64,000 bases of DNA from Polyangia bacterium (GCA_030429545.1 JAUIFF010000007.1:1-64000); one strand, 5' to 3'; counted from the first letter of the stretch, positions 7,936 to 17,952 are shown. Translations and numbers: made by a program. The notes: a model not told the origin generated them from the sequence alone.

Positions 7936-10900
7936 CCCCTGTGCGGCATACCTCGTGGGCACCAGGGTCCTCAGTCGCGGTCGCTTTCGGCTCGACCGCG
8001 AGCGGGCGCTTCACAAACTTGCCCACTACGCGTTGGCAACTCCTGCGGCCTATGTCCTCGAGTTGGTGGCTGCCGGGGTCCGAGCTGGTGGCCAGCCCCT
8101 ACAGATCCGCTGCGATAGCGACGACCTGGTGATCTGGTGGGATGGCGGACTTGTGCCCCACCCCAATGAACTCGCGCGGCTGCTCGACTGGTTGTTTGAC
8201 CGGGGGACCGACGACCGCAGTCGAATGTTGCAACACCTCGCGCAGGGCATCCACACAGCCCGTGGCCTACGGCCCAAGTGGATTCGCTTGGGGTTACCTG
8301 AACTTCACCGCGAACCACCGCAACCCAGCGACACAGCCGGTAGCGACACAAGCCATCCACAGCTCAACCTCGACCTAACCGCGCTGCAAAACCTCCCGCG
8401 TGCGCTCGCGGTACGCAACCCGCCCCCGGGTTTCTCGGTGCATATTCGCCGGCCATTGACCACCGACGTAGCCCGGGCGTTTTTTCGCAACTCCGTGCGC
8501 AAGCAGCTACCCCGCGAGCTTCTCGAAATCATTGCTCATACACACGGTGTGGCAATCGACTATGTCGATCAGGACCGCGACCTGGTCGCGAACCAGGTTG
8601 CCGAAACACTCGTGACCCCGCCTACCCGGGCGTTGGTTGTTCGTCGCGCGGGGCGAGAGCTGTGGCTCGACCTTTCCCAACACAGGTCGCAGGGTCGGGT
8701 TGTGCTGATCCGCGATGGTATTCGGGTGGGCGAGCTCGCGGTTGGTAGCGGAGGCCTTGGACTTTTTGGCCATGTTCGCTGCGACACCCTCAACCTCGAT
8801 GCTTCGCGGGCCCAGGTGATCGACGACAACCAATTTCGCCAACTCGCGGCCGAGCTCCATACAGAACTTGGAAAGTTGATCGCCCGGCGGTTGCGGGCCC
8901 TCAGTGAACATCACCGGCAGCGACCACCGCTGCGGCGTGCACTTTTGTTGCTGCTACATGATCACCAGGAGGTCGCTGCCGGTCTCCACCACACCCCGGC
9001 GTTGCGCGACAGCGCGGGGCGGGTGTTTAGCCTTGCGGCGCTGGCCCGCAGCGAACGAATTTTGCGGTTTCGCCGAGAAACCCTGGCCCACCGCGATATC
9101 CCCGAGCCCCACTTTGTCGCCCGCGAAGCACTACCGGAGTGGATTCGCGGCAATACAGGGCACGACGAAGTGTTGCAGTGGCGCCTGCTCGAGCGTCATT
9201 TTGCACATGCAATTGTTGATGCCGATGACGAACTTGCTGCCCGGGCAGTCGGGCGTTCGCGGCGGGAGTACCGGACCACCGTGCTCCGGGCGTTGCATGC
9301 CGCTGTCCCGGGCAACCTCTACCTGCGCGACTTTGAGGTACAGACCAGCGACAACTCCGACAGCGAGCGCACCGGGGGCCTTGCCCGTGGCCTGGTTTCG
9401 CTGATCTATGGTCGGACAATTGAAGATACATGTATGCGGGTGGAGTTGTTTGTCGACGAGCTCCCCTGCGAAACCGTCGACATTGCCTACCCTGGGCCCG
9501 TGCTTGCCCGGGTCTCGTCGCCGGGATTGCGGGCCGACGATAACTTTGAGAGCGTTTTGCACGATCACGCCTACGAGGAGACGTTGGCGCTGGTACGGGC
9601 CCAAGCCGATGCCATGGTGCTGGAGATTGCCGCGGCCCTTGCTCCCCTAGCGCTCAACCCCGATCACCAAAGTCAACGCCTGCTCGACTACCTCTACAAC
9701 TGGTTGCATCATCAACAACTCCCGAGCCCGCGAACAGCCAAGGGCATGTATGACTGGCTGCCACCGCCCGTGCGCAAGCTCGAACTGTTTGCTCGCTTGG
9801 TGCGAACGGACCGTGCCGAACGACTTGTCACCGTTTCCCTGAGCGACTTGCTGTTGTCTGCGCAGCCCCACCCGGGCGCGCCCGTCCGCTGTGTCGCCAA
9901 AAAGATCGGCTACGAACTTGTTCCCGATGGTGTGGTGGTGGCCTCGCCGGAGCAGATCAAGTTGCTTGCACATCTTTTGCAGGAACTGTTCGTCGATATC
10001 ACCCAGATGGTACTCGACGAGCGCACGGCCACCCGGCGGCGGGCTGCCGCCTGGGCGACACCGATGTTGACGGCCCCGGCGTTTGCCCATGTCAAGTTCC
10101 GCCAACATGGCCTGTATGGCGAGCTTGCCCTCGCGCTCGAACCGACCCACGACGACGCGAATATTGCGTTGATCCACGCGGGTGTTGAACTGGGGAGCTT
10201 TCGCGTCCCGCTGGGGATTCCCGGCCTGCTCGGCAGCGTCGCCTGGGAACAGGCGGTACCCAACCGCGCATTTGATGGGTTGGAACATCCGGAAGTTGCA
10301 TGTTCAACACTCGCCGAGTTGCTCGAACGGCATCTCGCTGCGGTGCTCGAGCGGGCGCTTGTGCGGCTGCGGGGGCTTGGCCAGTGGACGCCGTTGCCAA
10401 GCTGGGTGCCTGGCCTGCTGGCACGTACCCGTGCGGTCCCCTGCGAGTTTGCCCAGTTCCCGGTGTGGACAGACCTCGCCGGCCAGACCTGGACGACGCA
10501 CGATTTAGTTTGTTTATACAAACAAAATAGAACAGGTTTTTGGACATTTTCTCAGGCCCCCGAGATCGATGCCTACGCCGCCCCCAGCACAACAGTGGGA
10601 CTGCTGGAACAGCTCGTGCCCTCGGGCTCCGACTCGGTCACGCAGCTCCTGCTGGCGACGATCCGTGCACACTTGGCCCAGGTCGGAGGCTCGGTCACCG
10701 AGGTTTTGCTCTGGTGCGATGGTCGACGTGCCCAGCTGCTGGCACACTTGTTTGCCGAGGCCCGGATCGAGCAGGCCGACCATGTGCTCGACAACCTCGT
10801 GGCCGCGTGGCACAGGTGGATGGGCAAGCGAACCGATCGCGAGGAGTTGACGCTTGGCCGCTTTGCCACCGCGCGTGTCGATATTTCGGCACCTGGGCTT

Positions 10901-13702
10901 GACGGACAAGTCGCGTTGCCGCTCGACGAGGTGACGAGCCAACGCGAAGCCGCGGCCCACCTGCGCATCGATGTGTTCCTGTTTGAACGGCGACTGGAAA
11001 CGATCGATGTCCCTTCGTGTATCCCGCTGCGGGCAGTCATACGGGGACCCGAGGTCATTCCCAACGTCGACTTGACCGCGCTTGCCTCGGGGCAACTTCG
11101 CCAGCGCGTCGTTGATATCGTGCGCGCAGCCGTGCCCGATGTGTTTGCGGCCCTGTGTTTTCATGATGATACAAATAATGAAGTCGGCTCGGTGGCGATT
11201 TCCCGGCACCTGGCCGCCCCGCGCCGGGTGTTGCTAGCCGCGTTGCTGCGCCCACAAAACGAGCTCGGACTCACCCGTGAAAAACGCGAGCAGCTTGTCG
11301 CACGGTTGGTTCGACAACCGATCTTTCGCACGCTTTCGGGGGAGTTTTTCGCCGGCGACCGGCTGGCCATTCGGGCACTTCGTGGCGAGGCCGCGGTCGT
11401 TGCCGTCGAGCTGGCAACGGCCCCTGACCCGGGTGGGGTGGTGACGGTTGTCGACGACGAGGCGCTCACGCGGTTGGTCGCCAGTGGCCGTCTGCCCGCC
11501 CTACCCGATCGCTCGGACGAGGTCGCGGCCCATGCTGCCGGGAGCGTTCGACCGCTGGCGCCACTCGACCCAACCACCGGTGAGGACTGCCCGGAGGTTG
11601 TCGCCCATGGGCTTTGGACGGTTGGTAGTACACGGATTTGGGCAGCGTTGTTGCCCAGTACCGCGGCGACGGGTCAGCTCGAATACATGGTCGAGCACCG
11701 GGTACTGCCCGCCCAGCCGCTCAACCTTCACACGCCCATTTGGATCCGCACGACCGATCTCGACCTGGTCGCCGATCCCAGTTGGTCGGCGCCGGTCGAC
11801 AACCTGGCCCGCCAGCGCGTCGATGCCGTTGTTCGCCGGGTACACCACGCCCTTGTGCTCGAGCTGGCTTACGCCCTGGCCGACGGAGTCGATGAACCTA
11901 TTGGCAGCGATGGTGAACCCAGAACCGACGACTCGGAGGCGGACCAGGCTCTCAGCACACCACGTTCACCCCTGGCGCATGCCCAGCGTGTGGTTGTTTG
12001 CGAACCACAAGCCACACTTGCCCATCTCGTTCGCTGGGGACATCACGACCTGCCGGGGCTTGCCCTGCTGCGGATGTTTGCTCGACCCAATGGCCCGTGT
12101 GTGTCGCTGCAAACTCTTCGGAGCTGGGCCCATCACGGGCCGTTGTGGTTGACAAGCCCGGGTGTGCACGGCGAGGTCCCCGGACAGCCGCGGGTAATCA
12201 CCGGCAATACCCTGCTCGGCGCTGCCCTGGGTGCGTTGGTCGTTCACAATTTCAATGTAGATGCATGGTTTTCGCACATGGGAAACCAAACCCAAACAGA
12301 CGCCGCCGTGCTTTCGGCAACGTTGCCCAGTGGCTCTCATGGCTGGCTGCTGGCGACTCGGCATGGGGCGGATGGGGTGTTTGACCAGCTCGGGAATAAA
12401 GTGCACCTACAAGATTTCTGCGTACCACTCACCGGCGTGTTGGCCACTGACGCCAAGCTGACGGCCGCCGACTGGCAGTCGATCGAAACCGAGTTGTGCG
12501 AGCAACTCGTGCAGGTCGACGACGGTGCACCAGACCTGGCGTTTGAGGTGCTTTGTCGGTTGGCCGAGTCCGGGCGCGAGATCCCGCGGGGGCTTGCGCG
12601 GATGGAGGTGTTTTGCGACCACACAGGACGCCGGTTTCGCTGGTCTGATCTGCTGGGCTGGTCAACGATTCGATGGGTCACGCCGGGCCCACACGTCGAT
12701 CAGCTGGTCGAGCGAACTATCGTGGTGGCGCCAACGGTCGTGCGCCGGCTCGCAGGTCTGCCGTGGGTTGCTGGCCCCCTCCCCCTCCATCCGCGGGTGC
12801 GTCATGCGATGCCGGAGGATCTGCAAGTCAGACTGGAAGACCCAGAGAAAACCGAGCGTGGCGAAGGTGTTGTTGTCGCTGCTACCTGGACGGACTTTGG
12901 CCAGCCCGGACAACTGTGGTTTGAGCGCGATGGCCTGTGCTTTCGGACTGAAGTTTTTGAGCCAGGGCTTCGTGTGGGCGTGCGCCTAAACCGCAATGGG
13001 GGGTCGCCACACTGGATGAGCCTCGAGCAGACTCAAGTTGTTCGTGCGGCGATCGAGAAGTGCCTAGCGGAAGTTGTCATCCAGGGGCGGACCAGCCAGG
13101 CGTGGCGAGATCAGGTGCTTGCGGGTTTGCAACGCTCCGATTCTGGTCGACTGTTTTACCGTGATCTCAAGGTTTTTTTGGGTCCAAATAGCCGAATGTA
13201 TTCGGTCGAAGAAGTTGCTGCGAAGCCGCTGTGGTTGCTGTGCGACGAGCTTGAAGCGAGGGCGCTCAAACCGCACTCGGAGCGACCGCCCCTGCTTCGA
13301 GACGAGGTCAGCAACCGTCACCTGCTCGCTAGCTGCGATCTTCTAACCCGTTGTGAACAACTCGTGGACTGGGAAAATCGCCAGATCGAGACAGTCAAGC
13401 CCGACCTCGATTCGCTGGTGTGTGAGCGGCTTCAGGGACTTTTGCCGTGGGGGCGTCCTCCGAGCCGATCGCGGGTTTTGCGGGCGTTGCAATCGGTGTA
13501 TGTCGCCCACCCCAAGCTCCATGCGACAGCACTCGATTCCCCGCAAGGACCGGCGACTTGGCTGCTGGCCTGGCTCGCCGGCTGGTCACTGACCGACGCG
13601 AGACAAGTCCACCTGTTGTGTTTGCAAATCGCAGCTCGACTCGAGCATCGCAGTGAATCAAGTGGACCCCGTGGCACCTCGCGACACCGCGACGCGACCT
13701 GA
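7928..13702 (+). CDS. Giant protein with degenerate Hsp90-like N-terminal domain
   Basis: A 1924-residue protein starting at GTG 7928, inside the stop region of the upstream Hsp90-like ATPase (GTGACTGA overlap). Residues about 15-110 align by eye with the GHKL N-terminal domain of that neighbour: YVLELVAAGVRAGG corresponds to FARELVQNALDAGA, and IWWDGG to ICDDGHG. The Mg-binding Asn is replaced by Ala and the glycine lid is missing, so this copy probably cannot hydrolyse ATP. The rest has no motif I recognise. There are no signal peptide and no membrane segments. It is rich in Leu, Arg and Val with recurring short beta/alpha blocks, recalling sacsin-like scaffolds. It probably works with the upstream ATPase. 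Cytoplasmic; function unknown. Confidence 0.75.
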   Translation: MTDPCAAYLVGTRVLSRGRFRLDRERALHKLAHYALATPAAYVLELVAAGVRAGGQPLQIRCDSDDLVIWWDGGLVPHPNELARLLDWLFDRGTDDRSRMLQHLAQGIHTARGLRPKWIRLGLPELHREPPQPSDTAGSDTSHPQLNLDLTALQNLPRALAVRNPPPGFSVHIRRPLTTDVARAFFRNSVRKQLPRELLEIIAHTHGVAIDYVDQDRDLVANQVAETLVTPPTRALVVRRAGRELWLDLSQHRSQGRVVLIRDGIRVGELAVGSGGLGLFGHVRCDTLNLDASRAQVIDDNQFRQLAAELHTELGKLIARRLRALSEHHRQRPPLRRALLLLLHDHQEVAAGLHHTPALRDSAGRVFSLAALARSERILRFRRETLAHRDIPEPHFVAREALPEWIRGNTGHDEVLQWRLLERHFAHAIVDADDELAARAVGRSRREYRTTVLRALHAAVPGNLYLRDFEVQTSDNSDSERTGGLARGLVSLIYGRTIEDTCMRVELFVDELPCETVDIAYPGPVLARVSSPGLRADDNFESVLHDHAYEETLALVRAQADAMVLEIAAALAPLALNPDHQSQRLLDYLYNWLHHQQLPSPRTAKGMYDWLPPPVRKLELFARLVRTDRAERLVTVSLSDLLLSAQPHPGAPVRCVAKKIGYELVPDGVVVASPEQIKLLAHLLQELFVDITQMVLDERTATRRRAAAWATPMLTAPAFAHVKFRQHGLYGELALALEPTHDDANIALIHAGVELGSFRVPLGIPGLLGSVAWEQAVPNRAFDGLEHPEVACSTLAELLERHLAAVLERALVRLRGLGQWTPLPSWVPGLLARTRAVPCEFAQFPVWTDLAGQTWTTHDLVCLYKQNRTGFWTFSQAPEIDAYAAPSTTVGLLEQLVPSGSDSVTQLLLATIRAHLAQVGGSVTEVLLWCDGRRAQLLAHLFAEARIEQADHVLDNLVAAWHRWMGKRTDREELTLGRFATARVDISAPGLDGQVALPLDEVTSQREAAAHLRIDVFLFERRLETIDVPSCIPLRAVIRGPEVIPNVDLTALASGQLRQRVVDIVRAAVPDVFAALCFHDDTNNEVGSVAISRHLAAPRRVLLAALLRPQNELGLTREKREQLVARLVRQPIFRTLSGEFFAGDRLAIRALRGEAAVVAVELATAPDPGGVVTVVDDEALTRLVASGRLPALPDRSDEVAAHAAGSVRPLAPLDPTTGEDCPEVVAHGLWTVGSTRIWAALLPSTAATGQLEYMVEHRVLPAQPLNLHTPIWIRTTDLDLVADPSWSAPVDNLARQRVDAVVRRVHHALVLELAYALADGVDEPIGSDGEPRTDDSEADQALSTPRSPLAHAQRVVVCEPQATLAHLVRWGHHDLPGLALLRMFARPNGPCVSLQTLRSWAHHGPLWLTSPGVHGEVPGQPRVITGNTLLGAALGALVVHNFNVDAWFSHMGNQTQTDAAVLSATLPSGSHGWLLATRHGADGVFDQLGNKVHLQDFCVPLTGVLATDAKLTAADWQSIETELCEQLVQVDDGAPDLAFEVLCRLAESGREIPRGLARMEVFCDHTGRRFRWSDLLGWSTIRWVTPGPHVDQLVERTIVVAPTVVRRLAGLPWVAGPLPLHPRVRHAMPEDLQVRLEDPEKTERGEGVVVAATWTDFGQPGQLWFERDGLCFRTEVFEPGLRVGVRLNRNGGSPHWMSLEQTQVVRAAIEKCLAEVVIQGRTSQAWRDQVLAGLQRSDSGRLFYRDLKVFLGPNSRMYSVEEVAAKPLWLLCDELEARALKPHSERPPLLRDEVSNRHLLASCDLLTRCEQLVDWENRQIETVKPDLDSLVCERLQGLLPWGRPPSRSRVLRALQSVYVAHPKLHATALDSPQGPATWLLAWLAGWSLTDARQVHLLCLQIAARLEHRSESSGPRGTSRHRDAT
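10509..10526. repeat. AT-rich inverted repeat inside the giant gene
   Basis: A perfect inverted repeat, TTTGTTT-ATAC-AAACAAA, lies within an AT-rich patch of about 55 bases (10500-10555) in the otherwise GC-rich giant gene. The coding frame stays open through it. It contains a TATACA core like the iterated palindromes found elsewhere in this window and could be a protein-binding site. Confidence 0.5.
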
Positions 13703-13802
13703 GTTTCAACCGCACTGTGTGTGATTTTTTGCGACGGCGCCCCCGGCAAAGCCGGGTTTGAGGCGGTTTTGCGATTGCGCGTGCGACCGCGTTTTTGGGA
13801 CG

Positions 13803-15266
13803 ATGCCGACCGTCGTGAGCACGCAACCCGAACGCACTTTGTTTGGCCACCCGATAGGCCTGTTCGTCCTGTTCTTCTCCGAGATGTGGGAGCGCTTTTG
13901 CTACTACGGCATGCGGGCGCTGCTCATCTTGTATTTGACCAAGTCGCTGATGATGGGCGACGTCGTCGCGACCGGCATTTACGGGGCATACACAGCTTTG
14001 GTCTATGCCGCGCCGGTCGTCGGTGGGCGAGTCGCCGACCGCCTGCTCGGTTACCGCAACGCCGTCATCCTCGGCGGTCTTTTGATGGCCGCTGGCGAGT
14101 TTGCCCTGCTCGGCGACAGCGAGTTTTGGCTGTACCTCGGCATGGGCCTGATCATCGTCGGCAACGGTTACTTCAAGGCCAACATTTCAAGCATTGTTGG
14201 CCGGTTGTACCGCGACGGCGACGAGCGGCGCGACTCCGGGTTCACGATCTTCTATATGGGGATCAACATCGGGGCCCTGTTGGCGACAACGCTGTGTGCC
14301 TGGGTTGGCGAGACGTTTGGCTTTCACTACGGATTTGGCCTCGCCGGCATCGGCATGTTGATCGGTGTGGCGATTTTTGTGGCCGGCCAAGGGATGCTTG
14401 TTGGCAAGGGCGAACCGCCAGACGAACAACGCCTCCATGAGCCGGTTGCCGCCGGACTCAGCCGATTTCACCTGACAATTCTGGCCTCGCTCGCGGCCGT
14501 ACCTGTCCTTTACTTCCTGCTGCAATACGAGGCGGTGATCAGTGTCTTGCTGATCGTGTTGTGGGTGCTCGTCAACGGCTCGCTCATCGCCAACGCGCTG
14601 GGCAAACAAGACCGCGTGATGTTGCACCGGACGTTTGCGCTGATCATTTTGCAGCTGCTCAACATCGCGTTTTGGGCGTGCTTTGAACAGGCCGGCACCT
14701 CACTGACCCTGTTTGCTGACCGCGGTGTCGACCGTTCGTTTTTCGACTGGACCGTGCCCGCTTCGGTCACGCAGTCGGCCAACGCGTTCTTCATTATCGT
14801 GTTTGGCTCGATGTTCTCGGCGATGTGGATCTTTTTGGACCGCATCAAGAAAAACCCCAACATCCCCATGAAGTTTGGCCTGGGGATCATCCAGGCGGGT
14901 CTCGGATTTTTGGTGCTCGTGGTCGGTGCCGCCAGCGTTGGTGAAGGCGCGCTCGTGCCACTGATGTTCTTGGTGCTGATGTACCTGCTGCACACCACGG
15001 GCGAGTTGTTCCTGTCGCCTATCGGCCTGTCGATGGTGACCAAGCTGGTCCCCAAAAGCATGACCGGCACGGTCATGGGCGCATGGTTTTTGTCGTTCTC
15101 GTTGGCCAACAAACTCGCGGCCTTTATCGCCGGGCTCACCGGTGGCGAGGGGGGTGCCAACTACATCGAGGTGTTCGACACCATGGGTTGGGTCCTGGTG
15201 ATCTTCGGCGGTGTTGTGTGCCTGCTCGCGGGCTCGATCAACAAGCTCATGCACGGCGTCAAATAG
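13803..15266 (+). CDS. Proton-dependent oligopeptide transporter (POT/PTR2 family)
   Basis: A 487-residue inner-membrane protein of the POT branch of the major facilitator superfamily, importing di- and tripeptides with protons. Family signatures are SEMWERFCYYGMRALL (the ExxER-type motif in helix 1), GGRVADRLLGYRNA in the helix 2-3 loop, GNGYFKANISS, and FTIFYMGINIGALLA in the PTR2 signature region. About twelve to fourteen hydrophobic segments are visible. ATG 13803 (MPTVVSTQPERTLFG) places the family-conserved start of helix 1 at the usual distance. An upstream in-frame ATG at 13758 would add 15 Cys/Arg-rich residues and is unlikely. A terminator follows the gene. Confidence 0.92.
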   Translation: MPTVVSTQPERTLFGHPIGLFVLFFSEMWERFCYYGMRALLILYLTKSLMMGDVVATGIYGAYTALVYAAPVVGGRVADRLLGYRNAVILGGLLMAAGEFALLGDSEFWLYLGMGLIIVGNGYFKANISSIVGRLYRDGDERRDSGFTIFYMGINIGALLATTLCAWVGETFGFHYGFGLAGIGMLIGVAIFVAGQGMLVGKGEPPDEQRLHEPVAAGLSRFHLTILASLAAVPVLYFLLQYEAVISVLLIVLWVLVNGSLIANALGKQDRVMLHRTFALIILQLLNIAFWACFEQAGTSLTLFADRGVDRSFFDWTVPASVTQSANAFFIIVFGSMFSAMWIFLDRIKKNPNIPMKFGLGIIQAGLGFLVLVVGAASVGEGALVPLMFLVLMYLLHTTGELFLSPIGLSMVTKLVPKSMTGTVMGAWFLSFSLANKLAAFIAGLTGGEGGANYIEVFDTMGWVLVIFGGVVCLLAGSINKLMHGVK

Positions 15267-15286
15267 CCCTGTTAGGCGAAACATGG

Positions 15287-15312
15287 GGGCGGGCCTTTGG
15301 CTCGCCCTTTTT
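15287..15312 (+). terminator. Rho-independent terminator after the peptide transporter
   Basis: A 9-bp stem, GGGCGGGCC / GGCTCGCCC (one G-T wobble), with a TTT loop, is followed by five T residues. It lies 20 bases after the transporter stop. The iterated palindrome TGTATCTACA starts at the last T of the tract. Confidence 0.85.
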
Positions 15313-15381
15313 GTATCTACACACGTAACCTGCGACAGTTTTGCATGTCCACCACCTAGGCAACCGAGCTACCCTCTGGGC

Positions 15382-15744
15382 ATGATTGTGGTGACCAACC
15401 GGATCCCTGTGAGCGAAGGATTTGAGGCCGACTTTGAGGACCGGTTTCGCAACCGTGTACACCTCGTCGACTCAGCTCCCGGGTTTGTCCGCAACGAAAT
15501 TCACCGGCCGCGCCCCTCCAAGTTCAACCGCGAGTCGGGCAAGTTCGAGGCCGACCCCAACGGCGAGGGCTACTACGAAGTCAAAACCTGGTGGCGTAGC
15601 CTGGCAGACTTTGAAGCCTGGGTGCACAGCCCAGCGTTCGCCGAGGCCCACAAAAACCGGCCACCCAAGGACATGTTTCGCGGCCCCAATGTGCTCGAGA
15701 TTCACGAGGTGTTTTTGAGTACCGATCGCGGTGTGGCCGACTGA
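15382..15744 (+). CDS. Antibiotic-biosynthesis-monooxygenase (ABM) domain protein, IsdG/HmoA-like
   Basis: A 120-residue single-domain protein. MIVVTNRIPVSEGFEADFEDRF at the N-terminus, GFVRNEIHRP and the YYEVKTWWRS...FEAWVHSPAF stretch match the dimeric alpha/beta-barrel ABM family, which includes haem-degrading monooxygenases. I see no unambiguous haem-ligand histidine in the position used by IsdG, so a haem-degrading role is only a possibility. ATG 15382 gives the expected size. An upstream in-frame extension runs into the terminator region and was rejected. Its stop is 3 bases before queG, which suggests co-transcription. Confidence 0.85.
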   Translation: MIVVTNRIPVSEGFEADFEDRFRNRVHLVDSAPGFVRNEIHRPRPSKFNRESGKFEADPNGEGYYEVKTWWRSLADFEAWVHSPAFAEAHKNRPPKDMFRGPNVLEIHEVFLSTDRGVAD

Positions 15745-15747
15745 GCG

Positions 15748-16848
15748 ATGGCCAAGCTTTCGCTGACACCGGCGGACCTGCGCACGCTGGCAACCGTCGC
15801 TGAGCAGGCCGGGCTGCTGCGCCTGGGCATTGTCCGCCTCGACCACCCCGGATTTGCCCCGGCCCGCCAAGCCCTCGACCATTTTTTAGACCGGGGACAT
15901 GCCGGCGAGATGGCGTTTTTGCAGCGCACTCGAGATGTGCGCAAGCATCCCGAGAGCATGCTCGACGGCGCGGCGACGATGCTCATCGGCCTCGCGCCCT
16001 ACGGCGGCGAGCCGGGCCCGGTCGCGCGCTATGCCCGGGGGCCCGACTACCACAGCGTGCTGCACCTGCGCCTTCAGGTCGTCGAAGAATATTTGCATAC
16101 ACACTTTAATGGTATAGCTACGCAAATCTGTGTCGATACCCGTCCGGTCTTGGAGCGTGCGGCGGCGATGTTGGCCGGGCTCGGATTTTTGGGCAAACAC
16201 GGGTGTCTGATCAGTCCGGGGCTTGGCAGCTACGTGATGATTGGCGGCATGCTGACAACCGCGAGCTTCGCCGGGCCCGATGCCGATGTCGACCACACGC
16301 GTGCCCCCTGGGACGCGTGTGGGAGTTGCACGCGTTGCCTCGACGCCTGCCCAACCCAGGCATTTGTCGCCCCCGGAGATCTAGACCCGCGACGTTGCCT
16401 CAGTTACCTGACCATCGAACACCGCGGGCCGATCGACGAACAGCTTGCCGCGGCCCTCGGCGAGCGCGTAGCCGGCTGCGATGTTTGTCAGGAAGTATGC
16501 CCATACAACAAAAGTGAATCCCGCGAAGCCCGAACCCCCGCGGCGAGCTGGTTGCAGCCCTGGCCACAAACGCCCGCCCGCGATCCCGACCCGGTCCGGT
16601 TGGCAACGATTCGCAGCGGGGCGCACAAGCGACTTTGTCGTGAATCGGCGCTGCGTAGGATTCCCCGCCGGGCACTTCGCCGCAATGCCCTACTCGCCCT
16701 CGGCTGCCGCGACCGACCACTCACTCCAGACGAACACGATGCGCTCACAACATGTCTGAAAGACCCGGAGCCGCTCGTTCGCGAAGCTGCACACTGGGCC
16801 CTGTCCCAGCGGACATTGAATGAGCAAAATCGAGAAAGCCCCAAATAA
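15748..16848 (+). CDS. queG: Epoxyqueuosine reductase
   Basis: A 366-residue cobalamin- and iron-sulphur-dependent enzyme that reduces epoxyqueuosine to queuosine in tRNA, the last step of queuosine synthesis. The catalytic Asp is D130 in CVDTRPVLER. The Fe-S ligands are CGSCTRCLDACP (C191, C194, C197, C201) and CDVCQEVCPYN (C244, C247, C251), with C217 completing the second set. The C-terminal HEAT-like region (SALRRIPRRALRRNALLALG) is as expected. The length is normal for the family. A QueA-like gene lies far away at 40696, but no tgt or other queuosine gene is close. A CACA variant of the iterated palindrome (16094-16103) encodes part of residues 115-119. Confidence 0.95.
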   Translation: MAKLSLTPADLRTLATVAEQAGLLRLGIVRLDHPGFAPARQALDHFLDRGHAGEMAFLQRTRDVRKHPESMLDGAATMLIGLAPYGGEPGPVARYARGPDYHSVLHLRLQVVEEYLHTHFNGIATQICVDTRPVLERAAAMLAGLGFLGKHGCLISPGLGSYVMIGGMLTTASFAGPDADVDHTRAPWDACGSCTRCLDACPTQAFVAPGDLDPRRCLSYLTIEHRGPIDEQLAAALGERVAGCDVCQEVCPYNKSESREARTPAASWLQPWPQTPARDPDPVRLATIRSGAHKRLCRESALRRIPRRALRRNALLALGCRDRPLTPDEHDALTTCLKDPEPLVREAAHWALSQRTLNEQNRESPK

Positions 16849-16935
16849 CCGCTTGGGGAACGGTGTTGACAATCGCTGCGCGCAAAAACCTACGGTTGAC
16901 GGCCTCGGCGGCATTCGTGCGGTATCCTATTTGCG

Positions 16936-17832
16936 ATGGAGTGTCGGTACGCGTGGCTGTCCCATGTGCGTAGGCGTCGGTTGGCGCCCGACCTCATGGC
17001 CCTGGGTGTGAGCGTCGCGCTGGCGCTACCGGGCTGCACCCGGCTGAATCCGGGCTTTGTCGAAACCGACGGCGGGACATTCGAGACCACCGACTCAACT
17101 TCGACCGACCCGACAACCCAGACCACGACCGACACGGCCACGGCCACGGCCACCGACACCGACGGCCGCCAATGTCGTATGGCACAAGGGGCAGGTATTG
17201 CCCAGCAGCCTGAGCGGCTCGTCAACAGCATCATCGACCTCGACTCTGAATGTGGTGCGACCCCGTTTGAGTTCTACGCTCAGCTTCAGGGCTCGACGTT
17301 TATCTACTGTGACACCAGCGACTGCACAAACTGCATCCCGAACATCAACCTGTCGTTTACGGGCGTCAACCTCAACACCAACAGCACCTGCTTCCGTGGC
17401 TACTACGCGGGTTACCGCGTGGGTTCGGTGTGCAACACAACCGATGTCATCCTGTGGGAAGCCGACTCCGGCGACCCGAGCCCGGTTGTGATCTATAGCT
17501 ACGAAGACCCAATCCCGCTGCCGCAAGTCAACGACGGTATCAGTGACCAGCTGACAGTCTCGCGCAGTCAAGAAACATTTGACTGTACATGTGCCAGCGA
17601 ACTACCGCTCAACTGTTGTGACGACACGGCAGCCCAGTGCAACACCCTGCGGTTTGAGACAACGGACGACTGTGTCGACGCTGAAAATGGCGCGCCAGCG
17701 GCAACCCTCGCGTTTGCCGACAACAGCTACGACATCCTACTCATCCGCTCGTTCACGACCCCGACCGCCGCCGGCAACGAGTGCGCGCCGGAACCATATC
17801 CGTTTTCGATGTGGGCGATGCTCCGGAAGTAG
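16936..17832 (+). CDS. Secreted lipoprotein with Thr-rich stalk, unknown function
   Basis: A 298-residue protein. An Arg-rich N-terminus and hydrophobic helix end in the lipobox LALPGC. A Thr/Asp stalk follows (about 45-75). The remaining 220 residues are Cys-rich (about 14 cysteines) and include a CDTSDCTNC cluster and ELPLNCCDD, suggesting a disulphide-bonded surface domain. I do not recognise the fold. M21 is an alternative start that would give a shorter, more typical signal peptide. It is transcribed in the same direction as the thrombospondin-like gene downstream, but 209 bases separate them. Confidence 0.75.
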   Translation: MECRYAWLSHVRRRRLAPDLMALGVSVALALPGCTRLNPGFVETDGGTFETTDSTSTDPTTQTTTDTATATATDTDGRQCRMAQGAGIAQQPERLVNSIIDLDSECGATPFEFYAQLQGSTFIYCDTSDCTNCIPNINLSFTGVNLNTNSTCFRGYYAGYRVGSVCNTTDVILWEADSGDPSPVVIYSYEDPIPLPQVNDGISDQLTVSRSQETFDCTCASELPLNCCDDTAAQCNTLRFETTDDCVDAENGAPAATLAFADNSYDILLIRSFTTPTAAGNECAPEPYPFSMWAMLRK

Positions 17833-17952
17833 CACCGCAGTCACTCGAGAATGTTTCCAACCACCCACTCAGGACATGTCCGGGGCCAACGCTAGAACCT
17901 CGTTTGATGGCGGGTTGCCTGCAGACATTGGAATCCATATATCGCACAACCG

